Of a DNA stretch of 64,000 bases, positions 48,775-58,173 are shown one piece after another. The translations under genes and the position numbers were made by a program. Every line of letters begins with the position of its first letter. The stretch's first letter is position 1. Source of the stretch: Paracoccaceae bacterium (lineage in GTDB: Bacteria; Pseudomonadota; Alphaproteobacteria; Rhodobacterales; Rhodobacteraceae); contig JAGRDO010000006.1 in the NCBI GenBank assembly GCA_020447005.1, positions 3,493-67,492 on the forward strand, in the 5' to 3' direction. Under the pieces are notes generated by a model, which was not told the DNA's origin, made no database searches, and saw only the letters and a list, made by a program, of their open reading frames with translations.

Positions 48775-48994
48775 TCTGGCGACCCTCATCTCGACAGGCG
48801 ATACCACGGTTCATTGCGCAAGCCATGAAAGCCGATCTTGTTCGCCGGCGCGATGGGAAAATCGCGGGTCTACGCCCTTTGGGTCGAATATCTTCGTGTC
48901 CCCTTCCGCCTCGGCCGCGCCACGCAAGGCGCCGCCGCGCCCGGCCGCAGGTTTGGCGGAGGCGTTCCGGACGAAAACAGAGTGCCACGACGCA

Positions 48995-49010
48995 GGCCGC
49001 CTTGCCGGCC
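48995..49010. terminator. Weak hairpin after grpE
   Basis: GGCCG (48995-48999) and CGGCC (49006-49010) flank a short loop 24 bp after the grpE stop. The gap 48775-49033 holds no gene that I recognise. Termination between the housekeeping and accessory parts is plausible. Confidence 0.25.
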
Positions 49011-49033
49011 GGAACAGCCGTCTTCGGGAAAGG

Positions 49034-49582
49034 TCAGGACTTCGGCGTAGAGCTGACCCCGACCTGCGCCGGACGCAAAAGCCGGTCATGGAGCATGAAA
49101 CCCTCTGTCATGACCTGTATGATGTCGCCGGCCTTGGTATTGGGCAGGGGGGCTTCGAACATTGCCTGATGAAGCTGCGGATCGAACGTGTCACCAACCT
49201 CGGGGACGACCGGCTGCACACCGTGCCTGCCGAGGATCGAGATCAGTTCCCTCATGGTAAGTTCGACGCCTTCGATAAGGCCCTTCGCGACTTCCCGGGT
49301 TTCATCCCCGGCCGCATCGAGCGCGCGTTTGAGATTGTCATAGACCGGCAACATGTCGCGGGCGAGTTTGGAGCCGCCATATTGTTCAGCCTCGCGCCGG
49401 TCGCGTTCGCCGCGCTTGCGGATATTTTCCGCATCGGCCAATGCCCGCATGAAGCGGTTTCGCATCTCATCACGCTCGGCTCGAAGTGCCTCGATCTCGT
49501 CAATCACGATCTCGGTTTCAAGGCTCTCATCGCCGATCTGCGCCTGATCTTCGGCAATCTCGTCTTTCTTCATCTCACTCAT
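49034..49582 (-). CDS. grpE: Nucleotide exchange factor GrpE
   Basis: 182-aa co-chaperone that promotes ADP release from DnaK. Acidic, helix-forming N-terminus (EIEALRAERDEMRNRFMRALADAENIRKR) makes the dimer coiled coil; the four-helix bundle and beta domain show LARDMLPVYDNLKRAL, GVELTMRELISILGRHGV and FDPQLHQAMFEAPLPN. Follows hrcA by 3 bp, forming the usual hrcA-grpE heat-shock pair. Confidence 0.97.
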   Translation of the reverse strand: MSEMKKDEIAEDQAQIGDESLETEIVIDEIEALRAERDEMRNRFMRALADAENIRKRGERDRREAEQYGGSKLARDMLPVYDNLKRALDAAGDETREVAKGLIEGVELTMRELISILGRHGVQPVVPEVGDTFDPQLHQAMFEAPLPNTKAGDIIQVMTEGFMLHDRLLRPAQVGVSSTPKS

Positions 49583-49585
49583 GGT

Positions 49586-50653
49586 CTATCCCTTTCGCTC
49601 GCCGGACAAGAGCCGCCCGACAAGCTGCGCCGTGTAGTCCACAATCGGAACGATGCGCCCGTAATTAAGCCGCGTCGGACCGATCACGCCCACGGCGCCG
49701 ATGATCTTACGGTCAGCGTTCATATAGGGAGAGACCACCAGAGAGGAACCCGAAAGTGAGAATAACTTGTTCTCTGAACCAATAAAAATGCGCACACCCT
49801 CGCCACTTTCGGCCAGTTGCAGGAATTCGGCGATGTCGCGCTTGCGCTCGAGGTCATCAAAGAGGACGCGGATACGGTCAAGATCCGCCTCGTCCGTCTT
49901 TTCAAGCAGATTCGAACGGCCGCGGACGATCAGCCTTTCATGAGATTCGCCCTGGTTTTCCCAGACCGCCAACCCGCTTTCAACCAGAGCACGGGCGGCG
50001 GAGTCGAGCTCTTGCCGGCGCCGGTTGATTTCGCGGCCAATATGGGCGCGCAGTTCGGAGATCGTTCTGCCCTCGGCAAGCGCGTTCAGGAAATTTCCTG
50101 CCTCCCGCATCGAAGACGGTGTTTGTCCGGCAGGCGGCGTGAAGACACGGTTTTCCACATGTCCGTCGGCGAAAACCAGAACGACCAGCGCGCGATCACC
50201 GCCAAGGCTGACAAACTCGATATGCCGGATCGGCGCCTCGTGCTTGGGCGTAAGCACCAGGCTTGCACCATGGGTTATTCCCGACAGTGCCTGTCCGATC
50301 CGGTCGAGCATCGAAGCAACGCCCGGTTCGTTCCCGCCCGTAGTGGCATCGATGGCTTCGCGATCTTCCAGCGAGACGGTGGAAACCTCCATCAGCCCAT
50401 CGACGAACATCCGAAGCCCAAGCTGCGTCGGCACGCGCCCTGCCGAGGTATGCGGGCTGTCGAGAAGCCCGAGGGATTCGAGATCCTGCATCACATTCCG
50501 GATCGTCGCGGCAGAGACCTTTTCGCTCATCGCGCGCGTCAATGTCCGCGAACCGATCGGGTCGCCACTGCTCAGATAGCTTTCGACCACGCGGCGAAAA
50601 ACTTCGCGCGAACGGTCATTCATATCGCTGAGGATCGTTGTGTAGTCGGCCAT
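49586..50653 (-). CDS. hrcA: Heat-inducible transcription repressor HrcA
   Basis: 355-aa repressor of class I heat-shock genes that binds CIRCE operators. N-terminal winged helix SREVFRRVVESYLSSGDPIGSRTLTRAMSEKVSAATIRN is intact, followed by LESLGLLDSPHTSAGRVPT (a HrcA hallmark) and C-terminal GPTRLNYGRIVPIVDYTAQLVGRLL. I see no CIRCE repeat in the upstream 114 bp, so autoregulation is not evident; an unrelated inverted repeat CTTGAG-CCGT-CTCAAG is present. Confidence 0.97.
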   Translation of the reverse strand: MADYTTILSDMNDRSREVFRRVVESYLSSGDPIGSRTLTRAMSEKVSAATIRNVMQDLESLGLLDSPHTSAGRVPTQLGLRMFVDGLMEVSTVSLEDREAIDATTGGNEPGVASMLDRIGQALSGITHGASLVLTPKHEAPIRHIEFVSLGGDRALVVLVFADGHVENRVFTPPAGQTPSSMREAGNFLNALAEGRTISELRAHIGREINRRRQELDSAARALVESGLAVWENQGESHERLIVRGRSNLLEKTDEADLDRIRVLFDDLERKRDIAEFLQLAESGEGVRIFIGSENKLFSLSGSSLVVSPYMNADRKIIGAVGVIGPTRLNYGRIVPIVDYTAQLVGRLLSGERKG

Positions 50654-50661
50654 TGCAGTAT

Positions 50662-50677
50662 CTTGAGCCGTCTCAAG
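50662..50677. promoter_or_regulatory. Inverted repeat CTTGAG-CCGT-CTCAAG between hrcA and rph
   Basis: Perfect 6-bp arms in the 114-bp divergent gap, 9 bp before the hrcA start. The CTTGAG element resembles the -35 of alphaproteobacterial RpoH promoters, but a matching -10 is not clear on either strand. Confidence 0.3.
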
Positions 50678-50767
50678 TTAATGATCGGTCGGCACCCGAG
50701 TCAATCGGGGTTGCATCGCGGCGGGATGGGCCTGTAACTGACGGCAAATGCAATGATAGGACACCCC

Positions 50768-51478
50768 ATGCGACCTTCTGGCAGGAAACTTGACGAAATG
50801 CGCCCCGTCTCGATCGAGACAGGGGTGACCAAACATGCCGAAGGATCGTGCCTGATCAAATGTGGCGATACGCATGTTTTGTGCACGGCCACGATCGAGG
50901 ACAAGGCGCCGTCCTTTTTGAAGGGCAGCGGGCTTGGATGGGTTACAGCAGAATACGGCATGCTTCCAAGGTCGACGAACACGCGCAACCGGCGCGAGGC
51001 CGCGGCAGGCAAGCAATCTGGAAGAACACAGGAAATTCAAAGGCTTATAGGCAGGGCGCTGCGGGCCGGCGTTGATCGTGTGGCATTGGGTGAGCGTCAG
51101 ATCGTCGTGGATTGCGATGTCATTCAGGCCGATGGCGGCACGCGCTGCGCTGCGATCACCGGCGGCTGGGTGGCGCTCCGGATGGCGGTGAACAAGCTTG
51201 TCAAGTCGGGCACGATCACCAGCGACCCGCTTGTCGATCACGTTGCGGCGGTTTCTTGCGGCATTTATGCCGGTCAGCCCGTGTTGGACCTCGATTACGC
51301 AGAGGACAGCGAGGCGGGGACCGACGGGAATTTCATCCTGACGGGGCGGGGCCGCCTGATCGAAGTTCAGATGTCTGCAGAGGGGGCCACATTTTCCCGC
51401 GATGAAGTCTCGGTCCTGCTTGATCTGGCCGAGGCCGGGATCGCGAAGCTGGTAGAGGCGCAGAAAGCGGCGATCTGA
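50768..51478 (+). CDS. rph: Ribonuclease PH
   Basis: 236-aa phosphorolytic 3'-5' exoribonuclease that trims tRNA and rRNA 3' ends. Conserved [60 protein letters not shown] and [17 protein letters not shown] are present. Start at 50768 has AGGA six bases upstream. The last codon overlaps rdgB by one base. Confidence 0.97.
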   Translation: MRPSGRKLDEMRPVSIETGVTKHAEGSCLIKCGDTHVLCTATIEDKAPSFLKGSGLGWVTAEYGMLPRSTNTRNRREAAAGKQSGRTQEIQRLIGRALRAGVDRVALGERQIVVDCDVIQADGGTRCAAITGGWVALRMAVNKLVKSGTITSDPLVDHVAAVSCGIYAGQPVLDLDYAEDSEAGTDGNFILTGRGRLIEVQMSAEGATFSRDEVSVLLDLAEAGIAKLVEAQKAAI

Positions 51479-52095
51479 TGCGGCGATTTACGGAGAGCCG
51501 GTTGCTGGTTGCGACCCACAACAAGGGCAAGCTTGAGGAAATTTCCGCCCTGCTCGCGCCCTTTGGCATCACCTGTGTGAGCGCCGCGGATATGGGTCTG
51601 CCGGAACCGGCCGAGACCGAGACGACATTCGTCGGCAATGCCCGGATCAAGGCTCATGCCGCCGCGAAATCCACGGGCCTGCCTGCCCTTGCCGATGATA
51701 GCGGGATAGAGGTCGATGGTCTTTGCGGGGCCCCGGGCGTTTACACCGCCGATTGGGCTGAAACGCCAAACGGGCGGGACTTCGTTCAGGCGATGAACCG
51801 GACGTGGACCGAGCTTGAGGCCGCCGATGCCCCCTACCCGCGTACCGCCCGGTTTCGTGCGACGATGGTTCTGGCATGGCCCGACGGGCATGACGAAGTG
51901 TTCGAAGGCAAGGTTGATGGCCAGGTCGTCTGGCCGATGCGCGGGATGCAGGGGCATGGTTACGATCCCATGTTCCAACCAGACGGGTACAACATGACCT
52001 TCGCGCAAATGGCCCCGGAAGAAAAAAACCTGATCAGCCACCGGGCGGATGCTTTTCGCAAGCTGACCGCATGTTTTGAGCACGACCGATCATGA
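51478..52095 (+). CDS. rdgB: RdgB/HAM1-family non-canonical purine NTP pyrophosphatase
   Basis: 205-aa house-cleaning enzyme hydrolysing dITP, XTP and ITP to monophosphates. Hallmarks: LLVATHNKGKLEEISALL, ETTFVGNARIKAHAAAK, GLPALADDSGIEVDGLCGAPGVYTADWA and GHGYDPMFQPDGYNMTFAQM. Directly follows rph, the usual alphaproteobacterial pair, and overlaps the Rid gene by 4 bp. Confidence 0.97.
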   Translation: MRRFTESRLLVATHNKGKLEEISALLAPFGITCVSAADMGLPEPAETETTFVGNARIKAHAAAKSTGLPALADDSGIEVDGLCGAPGVYTADWAETPNGRDFVQAMNRTWTELEAADAPYPRTARFRATMVLAWPDGHDEVFEGKVDGQVVWPMRGMQGHGYDPMFQPDGYNMTFAQMAPEEKNLISHRADAFRKLTACFEHDRS

Positions 52096-52466
52096 AACGC
52101 ATTTCAACCGGATCGCCGTTCGAGGCGACCATGGGTTACAGCCGCGCGATCGTCAAAGGAGGCTGGTGTTTTGTTTCCGGCGTCACGGGCTATGATTATG
52201 CGACGATGATCATTCCCGGCGGGGTTGCCGATCAGGCGCGGAATTGCTTCGCCACGATCCGCAAGGTTCTGCATGAGGCCGGGTTCGCGATGGAGGATAT
52301 CGTTCGCGTCCAGTACACGGTGACCGATGCCGGGTTGGTGGACGATCTGGTTCCCGCACTTGGGGAAGCCTTCGGAGATATCCGCCCTGCGGCCACAATG
52401 GTTATTGCGGGACTGATCAAGCCCGAAATGCTGATCGAGATCGAAGTCACGGCCTTCAAGGGGTGA
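52092..52466 (+). CDS. Rid (YjgF/UK114) family protein
   Basis: 124-aa Rid-family protein starting KRISTGSPFEATMGYSRAIV. Conserved trimer-core GWCFVSGVTGYDYATM and EDIVRVQYTVTDAGLVDDLVPAL. The segment where RidA has a catalytic Arg reads RPAATMVIAG, so that Arg is Ala; deaminase activity is doubtful. It sits between rdgB and hemW with 4-bp and 0-bp junctions, so it is part of the housekeeping operon. Confidence 0.9.
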   Translation: MKRISTGSPFEATMGYSRAIVKGGWCFVSGVTGYDYATMIIPGGVADQARNCFATIRKVLHEAGFAMEDIVRVQYTVTDAGLVDDLVPALGEAFGDIRPAATMVIAGLIKPEMLIEIEVTAFKG

Positions 52467-53624
52467 GTGGTGGAGGACTGGCGTAACGGCGGGTTTGGCC
52501 TTTATATCCACTGGCCGTTTTGTGCGTCGAAGTGCCCCTACTGTGATTTCAACTCTCATGTATCGGCAAGTATCGACCAGCGCCGCTGGGGTCATGCCTT
52601 TGTCAGCGAAATCGACCGCGTCGGGCGCGAGACCGCCGGCAGGGTTCTGAACACGGTATTTTTCGGAGGCGGGACGCCATCCCTGATGGAGCCGGAGGTC
52701 GTCGCGATGGTTCTGGATCGGGTCAGGGCAACCTGGACCTGTGCGAACGATCTTGAGGTTACGCTTGAGGCAAACCCGGGTTCGGTCGAGGCCGGGAGAT
52801 TCCGCGCCTATGCGGCAGCGGGCGTCAACCGGCTTTCCATGGGGATTCAGGCGCTGGATGACGCCGATCTGCGTCGGCTTGGCCGGTTGCATTCGGCGGC
52901 CGAGGCGCGAGCGGCCTTTGACATCGCCCGCAACGTGTTCGACAGGGTAAGCTTTGATCTGATCTATGCGCGGCAGAACCAGAGATTGGAAGATTGGGAG
53001 GCTGAGCTGCGCGAGGCCGCGTCGATGGCCGTGGATCATCTTTCGCTTTATCAGCTGACGATCGAGCATGGCACCGCCTTTGGCGCACGCCACGCCGCCG
53101 GCGGGCTTAAAGGGTTGCCGGATGACGATACCTCTGCCGACATGTATTTGAAAACACAAGAGGTTCTTTCGGACATCGGCATGCCGGGATACGAGGTTTC
53201 AAACCATGCGCGGGCCGGTGCGGAAAGCCGCCACAACCTGATCTACTGGCGCTATGGCGACTATGCGGGCATCGGTCCGGGCGCGCATGGCCGCCTGACC
53301 CTTGACGGCTTGCGCTGGGCGACTGAAACCCCGTTGGCCCCCGGTGCCTGGCTGGCACAGGTGGAAGCCAAGGGGAATGGAGAGACAATGCGCCAGCCTG
53401 TCTCACCTGTTGATCAGGCGACGGAATATCTGATGATGTCGTTGCGATTGGCGGAGGGAAGCGATCCCACAAGATTCGCCCATCTTTCCGGCAGGCCGCT
53501 GGATCGTGACGTTTTGGACCATCTTGAAGAGATCGGGATGGTAACGGTGTCGTCGGGGCGCGTTGCCGCCACGGCGGAAGGCCGGGCCGTGCTGAATTCC
53601 GTTATTCGGGAGCTTTTGGTGTGA
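52467..53624 (+). CDS. hemW: Radical-SAM heme chaperone HemW
   Basis: 385-aa radical SAM protein, once called oxygen-independent coproporphyrinogen oxidase-like. The 4Fe-4S motif CASKCPYC is at C19, C23, C26, followed by FFGGGTPSLM and LEANPGSVEAGRF. It lacks the N-terminal extension of true HemN, so the HemW call (heme delivery to respiratory enzymes) is favoured. The GTG at 52467 follows the previous stop directly; a second GTG comes one codon later. Confidence 0.93.
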   Translation: MVEDWRNGGFGLYIHWPFCASKCPYCDFNSHVSASIDQRRWGHAFVSEIDRVGRETAGRVLNTVFFGGGTPSLMEPEVVAMVLDRVRATWTCANDLEVTLEANPGSVEAGRFRAYAAAGVNRLSMGIQALDDADLRRLGRLHSAAEARAAFDIARNVFDRVSFDLIYARQNQRLEDWEAELREAASMAVDHLSLYQLTIEHGTAFGARHAAGGLKGLPDDDTSADMYLKTQEVLSDIGMPGYEVSNHARAGAESRHNLIYWRYGDYAGIGPGAHGRLTLDGLRWATETPLAPGAWLAQVEAKGNGETMRQPVSPVDQATEYLMMSLRLAEGSDPTRFAHLSGRPLDRDVLDHLEEIGMVTVSSGRVAATAEGRAVLNSVIRELLV

Positions 53625-53977
53625 TGCGGCCCTTCTGGGTGGCCGGCGGCTTATTCGCCCTCATTCTGGGGGTCATCGGCATCTTCCTGCCGCTGCTGCC
53701 GACTGTCCCCTTTCTTTTGCTTTCGGCGTTCTGTTTTGCGCGCGGCTCGACCAGGCTACACGCATGGTTGCTCGGGAACCGTCACTTTGGCCCGTCGATC
53801 CGCGATTGGCAGAACCGTGGCGCGATCAGTCGGAAAGCCAAGATCGCCGCCTCCATTTCTATGGTTGCCGCGATCGGTCTGGCCATCGCTTTCGGAGTGC
53901 CGAAATGGATTATCGGGCTTCAGGCGGCGACACTTCTGAGCGTCGCCGTCTTTGTCTGGACAAGGCCCGGAACCTAG
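53621..53977 (+). CDS. YbaN-family (DUF454) inner-membrane protein
   Basis: 118-aa small membrane protein with hydrophobic stretches at about 5-35 (FWVAGGLFALILGVIGIFLPLLPTVPFLLLSAFCFARGS) and 75-112. GIFLPLLPTVPFLLLSAFCFARGS and RGAISRKAKIAAS patterns are those of DUF454. Function unknown. Overlaps hemW by 4 bp and the convergent parB stop by 4 bp. Confidence 0.88.
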   Translation: MMRPFWVAGGLFALILGVIGIFLPLLPTVPFLLLSAFCFARGSTRLHAWLLGNRHFGPSIRDWQNRGAISRKAKIAASISMVAAIGLAIAFGVPKWIIGLQAATLLSVAVFVWTRPGT

Positions 53978-54870
53978 CGGGTGGTGCTAAGCACCTGACA
54001 AAGCTGGTCAAGTTGATCGAGCGTCTTGTAGGTAACGATCAGCTGGCCGCCATCATGCCCCTTGTGATCGATGACCACCTTCATGCGAAGATGCGCCGAA
54101 AGGTCCTGCTCCAGTACCCGGGTATCGGCATCTTTTTCGGGCCGCTTGGCCTTTGGCGCGGCCTCTTTCTGTGGCGACTTGGCCAATCGTTCGGTTTCGC
54201 GCACCGAAAGGCCCTTCGCGATGATCTGGCGGGCCAGAGCCAGCGGGTTTTCCGTCGTCACCAGCGCGCGGGCATGGCCTGCGGTCAGCTTGCCCTCGCG
54301 TAGAAGCGACTGAACCTCGTGAGGGAGGTTCAGGAGACGCAGAAGGTTGGCGATATGGCTCCGGCTTTTGGACAATCCCTCGGCGAGTTTTTCCTGCGTA
54401 TGTCCAAAGCGGTCCATAAGCTGCCTGTAGGCCATCGCCTCCTCGATAGCGTTGAGGTCTGCGCGCTGGATATTTTCGATGATCGCGACCTCAAGAACTT
54501 CGGTGTCCGAGAATTCGCGGATAAGGACCGGGACGTCATGCAACTGCGCCTTTTGCGCGGCACGCCAACGTCTTTCCCCGGCGACAATTTCATAACTATT
54601 TGAATCTCTTGGGTTAATCCTGACGATCAGGGGTTGGATCACACCTTTTGAAGCGATCGATGCTGCCAGCTCATCAAGGGCGTCGGGTGAAAAATCCCGT
54701 CGCGGCTGGTCCGGGTTGGGCACGAGTTTTTCGACAGGCAGGCGCGTATCCGCGCGGCGGGGCGCGGCTTTTTCCTCGGCGTCTTCCGCGGGCTCGGAAA
54801 GGCGAACATCCGCCATGAGCGCCGACAGGCCGCGTCCAAGACCGCGCCGTTCCGGTTTCTTATCAGACAT
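53974..54870 (-). CDS. parB: Chromosome-partitioning protein ParB
   Basis: 298-aa CTPase and DNA-binding protein that loads on parS and spreads. Conserved [14 protein letters not shown] start, [28 protein letters not shown]-binding [11 protein letters not shown] and [29 protein letters not shown]. The ATG at 54870 gives the canonical start and overlaps parA. Two parS sites are at 56253 and 58155, within 3.3 kb. Confidence 0.97.
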   Translation of the reverse strand: MSDKKPERRGLGRGLSALMADVRLSEPAEDAEEKAAPRRADTRLPVEKLVPNPDQPRRDFSPDALDELAASIASKGVIQPLIVRINPRDSNSYEIVAGERRWRAAQKAQLHDVPVLIREFSDTEVLEVAIIENIQRADLNAIEEAMAYRQLMDRFGHTQEKLAEGLSKSRSHIANLLRLLNLPHEVQSLLREGKLTAGHARALVTTENPLALARQIIAKGLSVRETERLAKSPQKEAAPKAKRPEKDADTRVLEQDLSAHLRMKVVIDHKGHDGGQLIVTYKTLDQLDQLCQVLSTTR

Positions 54871-55687
54871 AGGCTTTCTCCTTATCCGCCGCGGCGTGCT
54901 TTGCCAGTATTTCCCGGGCAAGGGCGCGATAGGCAACACTGCCTTTTGACGCCGTGTCATAGCTGAGAACAGGGACCGCAAAACTCGGTGCTTCCGACAG
55001 CCGGACATTGCGCGGCACAAGGGTCTGGAACACCAGCTCTCCGAGATTGAGCCGGGCGTCCTGTTCGACTTGCTGCGAAAGGTTGTTTCTGGCGTCGTAC
55101 ATGGTCAGGACGACGCCTTCGATTCGCAAATCCCTGTTTGCGGCATTCCGAACTTCTCGGAGGGTCAGCATCAGCTGCGAAAGGCCTTCGAGCGCGTAGA
55201 ACTCGGCCTGGAGAGGCACCAGAACCGACTGGGCGGCAACCATGGCGTTTACGGTCAGCAGGCTAAGCGACGGCGGACAATCGATCAGGACGTAGTCGAA
55301 CGCGAAAGTGTCGATCGCGGGCTGATGCAGCGCGTCATGCAACAAAAAACTGCGTTTTTCGTTTGCGACCAGCGCTATATCGGCAGAGGAAAGGTCGGTT
55401 GTCGCCGGGCAGATCCACAAGCCTTCGACTTCCGTCTTCCGGATCACTTCTTGCAGGGGTGCGTCCTCTATCAGAAGATCATAGGTCGATTTTACCCTCG
55501 ACGCTGGCTCCACCCCCAAGCCGGTTGAGGCGTTTCCCTGCGGGTCGAGATCGACAAGAAGGACTTTTTTTCCGGCTTCCGCCAGTGCTGCAGCAAGGTT
55601 GATGGCGGTTGTGGTTTTGCCGACCCCGCCTTTTTGGTTTGCGACAGCAATTATTCGCGGGCCCGGAGGGCGGGTTGGGTCAGACAC
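54863..55687 (-). CDS. parA: Chromosome-partitioning ATPase ParA/Soj
   Basis: 274-aa deviant-Walker ATPase. [22 protein letters not shown] (signature Lys plus P-loop, 14-35), [17 protein letters not shown] and [18 protein letters not shown] are intact. It works with ParB and parS to separate origins. Start is a GTG at 55687 that overlaps the rsmG stop by 8 bp, the common rsmG-parA-parB arrangement. Confidence 0.97.
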   Translation of the reverse strand: MSDPTRPPGPRIIAVANQKGGVGKTTTAINLAAALAEAGKKVLLVDLDPQGNASTGLGVEPASRVKSTYDLLIEDAPLQEVIRKTEVEGLWICPATTDLSSADIALVANEKRSFLLHDALHQPAIDTFAFDYVLIDCPPSLSLLTVNAMVAAQSVLVPLQAEFYALEGLSQLMLTLREVRNAANRDLRIEGVVLTMYDARNNLSQQVEQDARLNLGELVFQTLVPRNVRLSEAPSFAVPVLSYDTASKGSVAYRALAREILAKHAAADKEKAYV

Positions 55688-56300
55688 GGGAAATTCCTTC
55701 GATTCGCAAGACGGCCGATGCCGGATCGGTCAAGCTCGGCGCTTTTTGAACGGAAAACCGCCAGCTTTCAAGCGCGCGTTCGATCTCGGCGTCATGATCG
55801 GCGCCCTTGGGAAAAAGAGCGATACCATCATGAGACAGGTGTTTTTCTGCCAATGACAGAAGCGATCCAAGGGGTGCCAAGGCGCGCGCAGAGACAATAT
55901 TCGCCCGAAAGGGATCGAGGCGTTCGGCCCGATCCACGATGACCTTTGCCGTCACACCGGTTTCTCGTACCACATTCAGCAGAAACGCCGCTTTTCGCGC
56001 ATCGCTTTCCACAAGCGTGACCAACCGCTTTGGGCATCGGTCCGCCGAGAGGATCGCAACCACGACCCCGGGAAATCCGCCGCCGCTGCCAAAATCCACC
56101 CAATGTGTCGCACGCGCTGGCGCAAGTTCCATCAATTGTGCGGAATCCAGAAAGTGGCGTGTCCACATTTCCGGAAGCGAGGCGGCAGAAACAAGGTTGA
56201 TGCGCGGATTCCACTTTTGAAGAAGCGCAGCGTAAGCCTCCAGTCGTTCGGCTGTTTCACGTGAAACATCGATCCTGTCGGAGAATTCCCGGGGGATCAT
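55680..56300 (-). CDS. rsmG: 16S rRNA (guanine-N7)-methyltransferase RsmG
   Basis: 206-aa SAM-dependent methyltransferase for G527 of 16S rRNA. Visible: [47 protein letters not shown] (SAM site) and [20 protein letters not shown]. Residues IDVSRETAE are encoded across a perfect parS site. Overlaps mnmG by 4 bp. Confidence 0.97.
   Translation of the reverse strand: MIPREFSDRIDVSRETAERLEAYAALLQKWNPRINLVSAASLPEMWTRHFLDSAQLMELAPARATHWVDFGSGGGFPGVVVAILSADRCPKRLVTLVESDARKAAFLLNVVRETGVTAKVIVDRAERLDPFRANIVSARALAPLGSLLSLAEKHLSHDGIALFPKGADHDAEIERALESWRFSVQKAPSLTDPASAVLRIEGISRV
56253..56268. other. parS centromere site (perfect) in rsmG
   Basis: TGTTTCACGTGAAACA at 56253-56268 is the full 16-bp parS consensus bound by ParB. 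It is within the rsmG coding region and gives the conserved VSRET peptide. About 5.1 kb from the centre of the candidate oriC. Confidence 0.97.
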
Positions 56301-58171
56301 CCGCTTTTCAGCCTTTTGGCTTCTTTTCGCACCAAAGCCAGAAGCAATGTAAGCGCAGCCGGCGTCATGCCATTTATCCGGCTCGCTTGCGCAAGGGTTT
56401 CCGGACGCGTCCTATCCAGTTTTTCCTTGAGCTCGCTCGAAAGGCCGGCAACGGCCAGATAGTTGAAATCCGCCGGAATTTTCACATCCTCATCGCGTTT
56501 CAAAGATTCAGCGCTTAGCTTCTGACGCTCAACATATTGAGCGTAAAGGGAATCACGGGATAACTGTTCGCGCGCTTCCAGACCAATCGTCGCAAAGTCA
56601 GGCTGTATCCGAATGAGATCATCGAACGTGACATCCGGAAAAGAGAGAAATTCATACGCCGACCTTCGCTGACCATCCAGACGAACCTTGATGCCCGCTT
56701 CCGCGGCCTGGTTCGGGGTGAGAAGATGGCTCTCCAGCATTTCGCGGGCGCTCTCCAGCGCTTCCCTCTTTTCGCTGAACGCCCGCCACCGCATGTCACC
56801 GACACATCCAAGCTGACGCCCGAGGGCGGTAAGTCGCTGATCGGCATTGTCCGCGCGAAGGGTCAGCCGATATTCAGCACGCGATGTAAACATTCTATAG
56901 GGTTCAGATACGCCTCTTGTTACCAGATCGTCGATCATCACGCCGATATAGCTCTCTGACCGGCGAAACTGGATCGCGTCACGGCCCTGAGCTGACCGCG
57001 CCGCATTGATCCCGGCGACAAGCCCTTGGGCGGCGGCTTCTTCGTAACCCGTGGTCCCGTTGATCTGCCCGGCAAGATACAGCCCGGGAAGTTCACGAAG
57101 CTCAAGGCTGTAGCGCAGTGAACGCGGGTCAACATAGGTATATTCTATCGCATAGCCCGGTTGCGTAATAATGGCGGACTCCAACCCTTTGATGGAGCGG
57201 ACGTAGTCCTCCTGTACATCAGCGGGCAGAGACGTCGAGATTCCGTTTGGATAAACCGTTGAATCATCAAGGCCTTCCGGCTCAAGGAACACTTGATGGG
57301 AATCCTTATCCGAAAACCTGACAATCTTGTCTTCGATCGAAGGGCAATAGCGTGGTCCGACGCCCTCGATATGCCCGCCATACATCGCCGAGCGGCCAAG
57401 ATTGGTTCGAATGATCTCATGCGTGTGACCGTTGGTATGGGTGATGCCGCACGAAACCTGCCGGGCAAACGGCTTTTTGTTCAGGTAGGAAAAAAGGGTT
57501 GGGTCGTCGTCTCCGGGCTGCATTTCCAGCACGGCCCAGTTGATGCTGCGCCCGTCAAGCCGCGGAGGGGTTCCCGTCTTAAGCCGGGCGACGGGCAGGC
57601 CAAGCTCGGTGATCCTTTCCGCCAGCCGTACCGAAGGCCGATCCCCAACCCTCCCACCGGGCTGCCGCCGATCCCCCACGTGAATTACGCCGTTGAGGAA
57701 CGTTCCGGCCGTCAGGATCACGGCCGCGCCAGAGAGTTCGACGCCATCCGCCAGGACCACCCCCGCTACACGCCCGGTGACGGTGATAAGGTCGGTGACT
57801 TCTCCCTCCACAATCTCAATCAGCGGGCTTCCTGTCATTTCAGAAAGGATGGTCTGACGATAGAGCTTCCTGTCAGCCTGCGCCCTCGGTCCCTGAACTG
57901 CCGGCCCTTTGCGCCGGTTCAGCAGCCGAAACTGGATACCGGCCCGATCCGCCGCCCGCCCCATAATACCATCGAGAGCATCGATCTCGCGGACCAGATG
58001 GCCCTTTCCCAAACCGCCGATTGCGGGATTGCATGACATCGCACCGATCGTATCGGCACGCAGGGTTACCAGTCCGACAGTTGCGCCCATACGGGACGCC
58101 GCATGTGCGGCTTCCGTACCGGCATGGCCGCCGCCCACCACTATGACGTCATAATGTTTCACGTGAAACAC
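56297..58171 (-). CDS. mnmG: tRNA uridine-5-carboxymethylaminomethyl modification enzyme MnmG
   Basis: 624-aa FAD-dependent enzyme (formerly GidA) that, with MnmE, modifies U34 of tRNAs. FAD motif [18 protein letters not shown] near 8-25, [22 protein letters not shown] and [17 protein letters not shown] are present. The start is a GTG at 58171, and the first residues FHVKH come from a parS site. Follows mnmE by 2 bp. Confidence 0.98.
   Translation of the reverse strand: MFHVKHYDVIVVGGGHAGTEAAHAASRMGATVGLVTLRADTIGAMSCNPAIGGLGKGHLVREIDALDGIMGRAADRAGIQFRLLNRRKGPAVQGPRAQADRKLYRQTILSEMTGSPLIEIVEGEVTDLITVTGRVAGVVLADGVELSGAAVILTAGTFLNGVIHVGDRRQPGGRVGDRPSVRLAERITELGLPVARLKTGTPPRLDGRSINWAVLEMQPGDDDPTLFSYLNKKPFARQVSCGITHTNGHTHEIIRTNLGRSAMYGGHIEGVGPRYCPSIEDKIVRFSDKDSHQVFLEPEGLDDSTVYPNGISTSLPADVQEDYVRSIKGLESAIITQPGYAIEYTYVDPRSLRYSLELRELPGLYLAGQINGTTGYEEAAAQGLVAGINAARSAQGRDAIQFRRSESYIGVMIDDLVTRGVSEPYRMFTSRAEYRLTLRADNADQRLTALGRQLGCVGDMRWRAFSEKREALESAREMLESHLLTPNQAAEAGIKVRLDGQRRSAYEFLSFPDVTFDDLIRIQPDFATIGLEAREQLSRDSLYAQYVERQKLSAESLKRDEDVKIPADFNYLAVAGLSSELKEKLDRTRPETLAQASRINGMTPAALTLLLALVRKEAKRLKSG
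58155..58170. other. parS centromere site (perfect) at mnmG start
   Basis: TGTTTCACGTGAAACA at 58155-58170 is a second full parS site, encoding the FHVKH start of MnmG. The two sites are 1.9 kb apart. Confidence 0.97.
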
Positions 58172-58173
58172 CC

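Noticed and set aside
48811..49033. Minus-strand frame between grpE and the monooxygenase gene, ending DTKIFDPKGVDPRFSHRAGEQD
   Set aside because: Arg/Ala-rich, low-complexity, no start signal and no recognisable domain; treated as non-coding GC-rich sequence.
50654..50767. Search for a CIRCE element before hrcA
   Set aside because: No TTAGCACTC-N9-GAGTGCTAA or close match is present in the gap; only the CTTGAG inverted repeat is seen.
54863..55687. Idea that parA/parB are plasmid genes
   Set aside because: Their fusion to rsmG-mnmG-mnmE and nearby perfect parS sites mark the chromosomal system.
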